A program made the translations under genes and the position numbers. Positions 1-5,446 of a stretch of DNA of 12,737 bases are shown here, in pieces; the stretch's first letter is position 1, and the number at the start of each line of letters is the position of its first letter. The DNA lies in the NCBI GenBank assembly GCA_919901895.1, contig CAKKQI010000237.1:1-12737 (forward strand), in the 5' to 3' direction. Under the pieces are notes generated by a model that saw nothing but the letters and a program-made list of their open reading frames with translations, searched no databases and was not told the origin of the DNA. Source of the DNA: Candidatus Brocadiaceae bacterium (GTDB taxonomy: Bacteria > Planctomycetota > MHYJ01 > JACQXL01 > CAKKQI01).

Positions 1-2
1 CG

Positions 3-815
3 CCAACGGTGCCGGATAATCTTCCTGCCCCGCCTCTGGCGGGACAAGAAAACGGAGCAACCCCGCTCGGCGGGACAAGCCCTGCCTCCCCGGCCTCGCC
101 AAGCGAAGCGGGGCGGGCTGACGAGATAAACTGGGAGGAATTATCCCGGCAGATTGAAGAAATTAAAACCAAAGTCGGCTCAATGACCGATATCAATCTG
201 GCTTCCATTGACCAGTTAAAAGAATTAGAAGAACGGTTTAACTTCCTTTCGGTCCAAGAAACCGACTTGAATAAATCCAAAGAATCATTACAGGAACTGA
301 TTAGAAAACTCAACCGGGCCAGCCGGGAGATGTTCCAGGCTACTTTTGAAAAAGTGCAGGGGCATTTTAATGTGCTGTTCCGCAAACTCTTCGGCGGCGG
401 CAAAGCCCAACTGGTGCTGGAGAACCAAACCGAAAACGATATTCTGGAAGCCGGCGTTGAGATTATCGCCAAACCACCGGGAAAAGAACCGTCATCCATC
501 AGTTTACTTTCCGGCGGCGAGAAAACCCTGACAGCCATTGCTTTAATTATGAGTATTTTCCAGTTGAATCCCAGCCCGTTCTGTATTCTGGATGAAGCCG
601 ATGCGACGCTGGATGAAACCAATGTGGACCGTTTTGTCGCGCTGATAAAACAGTTCAGCCAGACTTCACAATTTATCATCATTACCCATAACAAAAAAAC
701 AATGCTGGTCGCGGATATTCTTTACGGAATAACGATGCAGACGGCCGGCGTATCCAAAAAAATCTCCGTTCGTCTGGGGCGGACGACTGACGAGCCGGTC
801 CTGGCCGCCAATTAG
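3..815 (+). CDS. smc: SMC chromosome segregation ATPase, C-terminal part (5' end outside window)
   Basis: This is the C-terminal coiled coil and ATPase lobe of an SMC protein, which condenses and segregates chromosomes as a dimer with ScpA/ScpB. The frame stays open to the left window edge, so the gene is partial; a GTG at 9 is only an internal codon. Counting from that GTG, coiled coil runs about 42-125, including the joint-like segment DINLASIDQLKELEERFNFL. The ABC signature LSGGEK is at 167-172 and the Walker B/D-loop CILDEADATLDETNVDRF at 192-209; most bacterial SMCs have DEVDAPLD here, so Val and Pro are replaced by Ala and Thr. The switch histidine follows in IIITHNKKTM. Residues 5-38 are Pro/Ala/Gly/Ser-rich and unlike a coiled coil; they are encoded by GC-rich palindromes (separate entry). 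The TAG stop lies at the edge of a downstream inverted-repeat element. Confidence 0.9.
   Translation, partial: PTVPDNLPAPPLAGQENGATPLGGTSPASPASPSEAGRADEINWEELSRQIEEIKTKVGSMTDINLASIDQLKELEERFNFLSVQETDLNKSKESLQELIRKLNRASREMFQATFEKVQGHFNVLFRKLFGGGKAQLVLENQTENDILEAGVEIIAKPPGKEPSSISLLSGGEKTLTAIALIMSIFQLNPSPFCILDEADATLDETNVDRFVALIKQFSQTSQFIIITHNKKTMLVADILYGITMQTAGVSKKISVRLGRTTDEPVLAAN
24..120. repeat. GC-rich palindromic units read in frame inside smc
   Basis: Three GC-rich imperfect palindromes sit side by side: cccgcc-tct-ggcggg near 29-43, cccgc-tcg-gcggg near 62-74, and a weaker one around 88-117 containing tcgc-caa-gcga. Two copies end in the same gcgggacaag string. They are translated as about 35 low-complexity residues (PAPPLAG, PLGGTSPASPASPSEAGRA) immediately before the normal SMC coiled coil resumes. 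I infer insertion of short palindromic repeats that kept the frame. The same GC-rich palindrome type recurs in the intergenic elements near 922-940 and 1153-1180. Confidence 0.6.
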
Positions 816-980
816 AGACTGTTTCATAACCTCATTACAAGTAATATCAACGAGGACCTACGGCCTCGTTGTCTACCGCACAATTTATGGTAGCCAACGA
901 CCTTTACGTAGCGACAGCGGAGTCCCGCCCCAAGCGGGACGGTCGTTGACATTAGGTTATGAAATACGCTCTTAGTCTCT
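814..980. repeat. Inverted-repeat element A with three internal hairpins
   Basis: A MITE-like element fills the space after smc. Its left arm agactgtttcataacct (816-832) is answered by aggttatgaaa (953-963) and, after an interruption, gtctct (975-980). The core holds three hairpins in a row: H1 aacgagg/cctcgtt (849-855 with 864-870), H2 ctacc/ggtag (873-877 with 889-893), and H3 caacgacc/ggtcgttg (895-902 with 941-948). H3 contains a nested gtcccgc/gcgggac stem (922-928 with 934-940). The element carries no coding capacity. The smc stop codon overlaps its left edge. Confidence 0.7.
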
Positions 981-1010
981 CGATGTGACATTGGGGCTGA
1001 TAATAGGAAC

Positions 1011-1206
1011 GCCCCGATAAGCCGCATTATTCATACGACGATTCCCGCCAAAGGCGCCCGCCCGCCTCAGGAGGGGATATGCCTCTGGTATGAAAAATGA
1101 TGACACTCTATCAACGCAATAAATTGCGTTATCTACCAAAAACCTTGGTAGACAACGACCCCGCCTCGGCGGGGTCGTTGATCTGAATTTATGAATAATA
1201 CGGGGC
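1011..1206. repeat. Inverted-repeat element B with three internal hairpins
   Basis: This is a second element built like A. Its outer arms are gccccg (1011-1016) plus attattcat (1025-1033), answered by atgaataat (1191-1199) plus cggggc (1201-1206). The core has H1 aacgcaa/ttgcgtt (1113-1119 with 1124-1130), H2 ctaccaa/ttggtag (1133-1139 with 1145-1151), and a 13-bp H3 (1153-1165 with 1168-1180). The spacers between hairpins are 2 and 1 bases, exactly as in A. About 75 GC-rich bases between the left arm and H1 (1034-1109) have no clear counterpart in A. Together A and B account for nearly all of the gap between smc and the next gene. Confidence 0.68.
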
Positions 1207-1235
1207 AAACTAACAATTTGATAATCCGTTAATTT

Positions 1236-2072
1236 ATGTTTACCAAATATTTTTTACGCTCACTTGTCCTAATAGGGGCCTCATTCGTATTCTGCTTAAT
1301 TGCCTTAACCACCAGTTTTTCATTAGCCGACGAAGATTATCACAACCTTATCCCGCCACGGCGGGGCGAGATGCTTTCACTTTCTCTTTATGACGATGAG
1401 GAAACTCCGCCTCATCGTCTTTCTTTTGAACAATTTTCCTGTAATTTTCTACTGGGCACGTTTAAATTGAAACAAAGTGAGTCCAAAATAATTGATTTGA
1501 ATAATAATTTTAAAGGGACTAAAGAGGATTTTGATGATGAAATCTGGGTCGGAGGCATAAAATTAGATAATGTTTTTGTGTGGCCTGATTCGGCCAAGAA
1601 AACCGCGCACTGGTTTACCACCGGCTTCAATATTTATGCCTTCAAAACCGATTACTCTATTCCGCTCACCAATGGCGTCATCAGCCAGACTCATCAGATT
1701 GACTCGTCCAACCTGATTATTATGCTCGTCTTAAAAATCGCGCCTCCGCAAAACAAGGTCCGGCCTTATTTAAGTATCGGTTTAGGACCGGCCTGGACCG
1801 TGATAAAAGACGAAAGAACCTCTCAATCTGGTGTTAACCAACCCGTTTTAGAACACAGCCGTGATTTGAATGCGACGGTGGCTTTTGAAATGGCTTTGGG
1901 AATTGAAACCTACCTCGGAAAACATTTTTATCTGTCGTTGGAAGCAAAATATTTAAAACTGGCGAATCAATACGACCTTTTTTACGACAAATCAACTAAA
2001 ACTTTCACCACGGAGATAGACACTAAATATCAAGGGGTGGTTTCCTCGTTTGGGTTAGGTATCCGGTTTTGA
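1236..2072 (+). CDS. Outer-membrane beta-barrel protein, hypothetical
   Basis: A 278-residue exported protein of no recognised specific family. Residues 1-31 form a signal peptide: basic start (MFTKYFLR), long hydrophobic core, and a likely cut after the SLA near residue 31. The mature part has alternating amphipathic strands typical of an 8-to-10-strand barrel, such as PYLSIGLGPAWTVI and HFYLSLEAKYLKL, and it ends in GLGIRF, the terminal aromatic expected for BAM-dependent insertion. It probably sits in the outer membrane; the cargo or partner is unknown. The start ATG gives the full signal peptide, but I see no good Shine-Dalgarno before it. Residues about 39-61 (IPPRRGEM to DDEETPPHRL) are encoded by two palindromes and may be inserted. 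A degraded copy of this gene's 3' end lies at 4274-4371. Confidence 0.75.
   Translation: MFTKYFLRSLVLIGASFVFCLIALTTSFSLADEDYHNLIPPRRGEMLSLSLYDDEETPPHRLSFEQFSCNFLLGTFKLKQSESKIIDLNNNFKGTKEDFDDEIWVGGIKLDNVFVWPDSAKKTAHWFTTGFNIYAFKTDYSIPLTNGVISQTHQIDSSNLIIMLVLKIAPPQNKVRPYLSIGLGPAWTVIKDERTSQSGVNQPVLEHSRDLNATVAFEMALGIETYLGKHFYLSLEAKYLKLANQYDLFYDKSTKTFTTEIDTKYQGVVSSFGLGIRF
1352..1419. repeat. Two palindromes inside the barrel-protein gene
   Basis: The first is cccgcc-ac-ggcggg (1352-1365). The second is a perfect 10-bp stem, gacgatgagg (1392-1401) with cctcatcgtc (1410-1419), around an 8-base loop. Both lie just after the signal-peptide region and are translated in frame as IPPRRGE and YDDEETPPHRL. 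The position, at the flexible mature N-terminus, suits a tolerated insertion. Confidence 0.5.
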
Positions 2073-2147
2073 AAAATCATCGTTTGTGGTTAATCCCGTT
2101 ACATCATCTCGAGGAAAGTTTATGAAAGAGGCGGGTTAACTGGGTGT

Positions 2148-2490
2148 CAGGCTTTAGCCTGGTTTGTTGAATAATTACCCCTCTCCTGTCATTCCTGCGG
2201 AAGCAGGAATCCAGACCCCTTGTAGTTACTGGATTCCCGCCTGCCAGACTGTGTCATAACCTCTTCTGTCATTCTGAACGGAGCCCTTCGGCAGTTGTCA
2301 TGCTGAGCGAAACGAAGCATCTCGCCTGCCTCAGGGTAAACTCCGCGGAGTGAAGAATCTCGTTTTAATTAAGATCCAAGCAAGATTCTTCGCCCTTACG
2401 GGCTCAGAATGACAATTATGACACAGTCTGTGCGCGGGAATGACACAAATGGCGAATTAGCGAGTTATTCAATAAAGCAGCTTTAGCCTG
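2148..2490. repeat. Nested stack of small inverted-repeat elements
   Basis: The 485-base gap between 2072 and 2558 is mostly layered repeats. The outermost layer is gctttagcctg, present directly repeated at 2151-2161 and 2480-2490. Inside it lie inverted arms tttgttgaataa (2163-2174) and ttattcaataaa (2465-2476). Next is a gtcattcc...ggaatgac element (2188-2444) whose two hairpins are attcctgc/gcaggaat (2191-2198 with 2203-2210) and attcccgc/gcgggaat (2233-2240 with 2434-2441). The second hairpin is split open by the 186-base element at 2245-2430. I see no gene in this stretch. Bases 2073-2147 hold nothing I recognise. Confidence 0.65.
2245..2430. mobile_element. 186-bp MITE-like element with 15-bp perfect terminal inverted repeats
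   Basis: The ends cagactgtgtcataa (2245-2259) and ttatgacacagtctg (2416-2430) are perfect inverted repeats. The element is flanked by tgc on both sides (2242-2244 and 2431-2433), consistent with a 3-bp target duplication. Removing the element plus one tgc restores a clean hairpin, attcccgc-ctgc-gcgggaat. The interior holds another inverted pair, tgtcattctga (2267-2277) and tcagaatgaca (2404-2414), and a related tgtcatgctgagcg string at 2297-2310. No ORF for a transposase is present, so it would move in trans if at all. Confidence 0.7.
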
Positions 2491-2515
2491 AATCCTGAAT
2501 ATGGGTCATTCTATT

Positions 2516-2563
2516 GTGTCCACCGATTACATAGATATACCGTTTACCATCAGAATTCTATTT
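2516..2563. repeat. 48-bp direct repeat, copy 1
   Basis: This copy begins gtgtccaccgattacataga and matches 4274-4321 at 47 of 48 positions (an A/G difference at the 31st base). The last codon and TAG stop of the minus-strand TPR reading frame lie inside it. Translated on the plus strand it reads VSTDYIDIPFTIRILF, which looks like a barrel-protein strand. The two copies bracket the protease-TPR gene. Confidence 0.8.
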
Positions 2564-3298
2564 TTTATCTCCATCTATTATAGCAAATAATTCATCGGCC
2601 AGTTTTTTATCCAAATCCTTAAGAATCTTGTATTCTTCTAAGGCGCCACCACGATCGCCTGCTTTATAATAGGCAGCCCCCAGATTACAATGCGCCTTGG
2701 CATAATCAGGTTTGATAAGGATGGCCTGTTTGTAGGATTCTATTTCCTTCTGGTAATCCCCTAACACTCCGTAGGCATCCCCCAGATTATGATGTGCCTT
2801 GGCATAATCAGGTTTGATACGGATGGCTTGTTTGTAGGATTCTATGGCCTTCTGGTAATCCCCTGTCTTTCCGTAGGTAACCCCAAGATTAAAATGGGCC
2901 TTGGCGTAATCAGGATTAATACGGATGGCCTCTTTGCAGGATTTTATTGCATTCTGGTAATCCCCTAAATTTCCGTAGGTAACCCCAAGATTACAATGTG
3001 CCACGGCATTATCAGGCTCGATACGGATGGCCTGTTTACAGAATTCTATTGCCTTCAGATAATCCCCTAACTCTCCGTAGGCAATCCCAAGATTATAATG
3101 TGCCTCGGCATAATCAGGTTTGATAAGGATGGCCTGTTTGTAGGATTCTATGGCCCTCTGGTAATCCCCTGAATTTCCGTAGACAATCCCCAGATTATAA
3201 TGTGCCTTGGCGTAATCAGGATTGATAAGGATGGCTTGTTTGTAGGATTCTATGGCCTTTTTATATTTCCCTGCTCCAGAAAATAATATCCTTGCCAA
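2558..3298 (-). CDS. TPR-repeat portion of a frameshifted protease-TPR gene
   Basis: This reading frame encodes six consecutive 34-residue tetratricopeptide repeats of the type YxKAIESYKQAIxIxPDYAKAHxNLGxxYGxxGD, then a shorter last helix pair ending AIIDGDKK. TPRs form a superhelical scaffold for protein binding. It has no credible start of its own: the only initiator near the 5' end is a TTG at 3298 with no ribosome site. The upstream protease frame ends in YWFWQGYYFLEQG, which is exactly the missing first helix of the first TPR. Adding one base in the ggg-aaa run (plus-strand 3266-3271) would join the two into one protein. I therefore read this as the C-terminal half of a single broken gene, or of an intact gene with a sequencing error. 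Confidence 0.75.
   Translation of the reverse strand: MARILFSGAGKYKKAIESYKQAILINPDYAKAHYNLGIVYGNSGDYQRAIESYKQAILIKPDYAEAHYNLGIAYGELGDYLKAIEFCKQAIRIEPDNAVAHCNLGVTYGNLGDYQNAIKSCKEAIRINPDYAKAHFNLGVTYGKTGDYQKAIESYKQAIRIKPDYAKAHHNLGDAYGVLGDYQKEIESYKQAILIKPDYAKAHCNLGAAYYKAGDRGGALEEYKILKDLDKKLADELFAIIDGDKK
2700..3260 (-). repeat. Tandem 102-bp repeats encoding TPRs
   Basis: Six units start at intervals of exactly 102 bases (landmark taatcagg near 2702, 2804, 2906, 3008, 3110 and 3212). Nucleotide identity between units is high, with strings such as ggcctgtttgtaggattcta recurring almost unchanged, so the array expanded recently or is being homogenised. Arrays like this can change copy number by recombination or slippage. 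Confidence 0.8.
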
Positions 3299-4029
3299 AA
3301 CCAGTATTCAGCCGTTTTCGTATAGTCATCTGCAATGGTTTTTTCCAAAGGTATAATTTCTTTATTATTTATCTTGGTTTTGATAAGATTTACAGGCATA
3401 GCAAAGTTGAGGCTCTGTATTCCTGTTCCTTCTAAGATAAAGGTAGCCACACCGATTACTTCACCTTTTTCATTAAAGACCGGCCCGCCACTGCTTCCGG
3501 ATGAAATAGGAGCGCTTATCTGAATAACCTTCTGATCCTGGGTAACCTCTCTTAGGCCGCTAATAATGCCGTCGGTGATGGTGTTCTCTAACCCGGCTGG
3601 ACTACCGATAACATAGATCTTTTCACCCGGCTTAATCTGGTCCAAATTACCTAATGTTAGCACAGGCAGGTCGTTACCTTCGGTCTTTAATATCACCAGA
3701 TCATTTGCCTCATCACTATAAAGTATCCCTTCTACTTTAAGGTATTTATCTTTAGCCATCTTTACCTTGATGGATACGGCGTTACTGACCACATGTAAAT
3801 TGGTAACAATTGCGCCATCACTCCGCACGATAAAACCACTACCCTGTCCAATCGGTTCATCATCTTTATCATAAATAATAATAACCACGACCGCTTGGTT
3901 ATTCTTCTCGTAGATTTTATCTGCCTGAGCGATAATAAGACCGGGTAGCGTCATAATCCACAGACAGACTATTCCCAATAGCGCCGGCCCGACAGTCAAA
4001 CGGGTTTGTTTTAATGTCTTATTTAACAT
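3250..4029 (-). CDS. Secreted trypsin-like (HtrA/Do-type) serine protease domain, frameshifted at its 3' end
   Basis: The protein starts at the ATG at 4027-4029, ten bases after a strong GGAGG; the frame continues upstream but without a better start. Residues 1-35 form a signal peptide (KTLKQTR, then a hydrophobic stretch ending LIIAQA). The chymotrypsin-fold domain shows the catalytic triad: His79 in TNLHVVSN, Asp110 in EANDLVILK, and Ser180 in SSGSSGGPVF. No PDZ domain follows; instead the chain begins a TPR (AEYWFWQGYYFLEQG) and then runs out of frame, ending NIKRP at 3250. Bacterial trypsin-TPR fusions are known and probably act in the periplasm or envelope, cleaving or sensing proteins. 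With the frameshift the catalytic domain is still complete, so a shortened enzyme could be made. Confidence 0.8.
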   Translation of the reverse strand: MLNKTLKQTRLTVGPALLGIVCLWIMTLPGLIIAQADKIYEKNNQAVVVIIIYDKDDEPIGQGSGFIVRSDGAIVTNLHVVSNAVSIKVKMAKDKYLKVEGILYSDEANDLVILKTEGNDLPVLTLGNLDQIKPGEKIYVIGSPAGLENTITDGIISGLREVTQDQKVIQISAPISSGSSGGPVFNEKGEVIGVATFILEGTGIQSLNFAMPVNLIKTKINNKEIIPLEKTIADDYTKTAEYWFWQGYYFLEQGNIKRP

Positions 4030-4140
4030 ATCTCGGAAACCTCCATTGGTGATAAATATCTTAGCGCGATTTATCCCGCGCGACCTTACGTGATAAACGG
4101 TCTTAGGATACGGAATTTTCTCTCGCCACAGCAAGACATC

Positions 4141-4176
4141 ATAACTGAATATTATCAGACGAGATAGATTTGTCAA
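4141..4176 (-). promoter_or_regulatory. Candidate sigma70-type promoter for the trypsin-TPR gene
   Basis: On the minus strand TTGACA (plus 4171-4176) is followed after 16 bases by TAATAT (plus 4149-4154), within an AT-rich stretch. Initiation near 4141 would give a leader of about 110 bases before the ATG at 4029. The leader contains a short gcgcg/cgcgc stem. The -35 is a perfect consensus; the -10 is only fair. The gap 4030-4378 otherwise holds the direct repeat and the barrel-gene remnant. Confidence 0.45.
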
Positions 4177-4273
4177 GCGATTTTTTTTGAAGCTAAGTTT
4201 ATCCTGACAAAGGAAAGACTCGATGTCAACGTGATTCGGCTGCTGCCTTCCGAACCTCAAAGAGCACGAGAAG

Positions 4274-4321
4274 GTGTCCACCGATTACATAGATATACCG
4301 TTTGCCATCAGAATTCTATTT
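4274..4321. repeat. 48-bp direct repeat, copy 2
   Basis: This is the partner of 2516-2563, differing at one base. It lies about 100 bases upstream of the candidate promoter of the trypsin-TPR gene, so the pair encloses promoter and coding region together. On its right side it runs straight into sequence resembling the end of the barrel gene at 1236-2072, whereas copy 1 does not. Confidence 0.8.
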
Positions 4322-4371
4322 ACCGAATATCAGGGGTTAGTTTCCTCTTTCGGGATAGGAAATTCGTTTTT
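4274..4371 (+). pseudogene. Remnant of the 3' end of a beta-barrel protein gene
   Basis: The plus-strand frame reads VSTDYIDIPFAIRILF and then TEYQGLVSSFGIGNSF. The second part matches the C-terminus of the 1236-2072 protein (TKYQGVVSSFGLGIRF) both in protein and, visibly, in DNA (atatcaggggttagtttcct against atatcaaggggtggtttcct). The expected stop after the terminal Phe is displaced by an extra T in the poly-T run, so the frame reads on. There is no upstream gene body or start. I read it as a leftover end of a related gene. Confidence 0.6.
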
Positions 4372-4378
4372 AAAAAAA

Positions 4379-5368
4379 CTATTGATTCCTGATAACGATA
4401 TAAGTCCAGGGAGGCGGCAAAGCATACCATCCGCTTCTGGTACCCAAACCGGGAAATTCCCATTTCTTATAACGTTTTTTAATCTGGTCAACACAGCGGT
4501 TACAAAAAAATAAAGCAGGGATTCCTTTATTATTCATCGCACAGGGCCATTGAGATTCATCCGGCAGCATAAATCGGGCGTGTCCGAATTCATGATACAT
4601 CGTACTGCCCAGGCCGCCTCCAGGATTCCCGGGCAATATTATTTTATTACCACGAACTGTTCCTGATTTTTCCTCACCCCTGACGAGCCGCTCGGTCAAA
4701 CTTTCAATTAAAACATGCCCCTTTTTATCGTTATCAATAACCAGGGCTTTTTTAATATACATCTGTCCGCAGGTGGCCGTCCAGAGATAATCCGAACACG
4801 ATTCAACCGCCCTTTTGACATCCTGCAAAAAATTATCATCGGCATCGGGAATAATGGAAATGCGCAGGTAACAACCGGCCGGGGGATTTGCGTCATTATC
4901 GTTAATGACTGAACCGTCTTCTTCTTTCTTCTCGCGTTCAAGCACCCACTCGTTTTTATTATTTTTAAATCCCATTTCTTCCATGGCTTCAACATGCTTG
5001 TTTATTCGGGCGGCTGAAGACCAACTTTGAAGAGCCTCCTCAAATAATTTATTTTCTTTACACCACTTCCCCAACTGGTAATAAGATTCTGATTTTTTCG
5101 CTTCATCTGTTTCTTTCTTGCACTCCTGCTTCTTTTTCAAATAGGTTTGGTAAAGATCTTTCTCAACAACTTTATAAACTTTATCCATTTCGTATTCAAT
5201 GACTTTCTGTTCGTCTTGTGTTTTAATTTTTATTTTAGCGGCTGTTTTCTCAATAATCTCGCCGTGAAAAACGTCACCTTTATAATCAACCAACGTTTCA
5301 CCCCATCCCGTCATAGGTAACCATAAAATGATAAAAAAAATAACCGAACAAAACAGGGTTTTTTTCAT
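4379..5368 (-). CDS. Secreted zinc metalloprotease with CLCA-like HExxH motif
   Basis: The start chosen is the ATG at 5366-5368, giving 329 residues with a signal peptide (MKKTLFCSVIFFIILWLPMTGWG); the frame extends upstream to a TTG but only adds a non-secretory leader. Residues about 24-70 (ETLVDYKGDVFHGEIIEKTA...) resemble the small SHD1/SLA1-like domain often found at the start of planctomycete exported proteins. A short helical stretch follows, with MGFKNNKNEWV near 132-142, a G-x-W type motif. The catalytic motif is HEFGHARFMLPDE at 259-271: His259, Glu260 and His263 fit a zincin, and the spacing to the Asp-Glu pair matches the HExxH...DE motif of the CLCA metalloproteases. Cysteines 276, 289 and 292 could form disulfides. 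The substrate is unknown. It lies 78 bases after the S41 gene on the same strand and may be cotranscribed. Confidence 0.72.
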   Translation of the reverse strand: MKKTLFCSVIFFIILWLPMTGWGETLVDYKGDVFHGEIIEKTAAKIKIKTQDEQKVIEYEMDKVYKVVEKDLYQTYLKKKQECKKETDEAKKSESYYQLGKWCKENKLFEEALQSWSSAARINKHVEAMEEMGFKNNKNEWVLEREKKEEDGSVINDNDANPPAGCYLRISIIPDADDNFLQDVKRAVESCSDYLWTATCGQMYIKKALVIDNDKKGHVLIESLTERLVRGEEKSGTVRGNKIILPGNPGGGLGSTMYHEFGHARFMLPDESQWPCAMNNKGIPALFFCNRCVDQIKKRYKKWEFPGLGTRSGWYALPPPWTYIVIRNQ

Positions 5369-5446
5369 AGGGTGCTTCCGTGAATTCAATGTTTTTTTTT
5401 CGCAAAACCAGCAGCGATAATAAGCGGACAATAAAACTTTAAATTA

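Noticed and set aside
824..1208. Minus-strand open frames across 824-1027 and 972-1208
   Set aside because: They run through the hairpin elements A and B, translate to low-complexity Arg/Ser-rich peptides and have no ribosome sites; they are by-products of palindromes.
2700..3260. Regularly spaced repeats that might suggest CRISPR
   Set aside because: The period is 102 bases with no unique spacers, and it translates cleanly as TPRs.
4274..4513. Plus-strand frame of 79 codons
   Set aside because: Its first 32 codons are the repeat and the barrel-gene remnant; the rest is the antisense of the zincin gene. Treated as a pseudogene fragment, not a gene.
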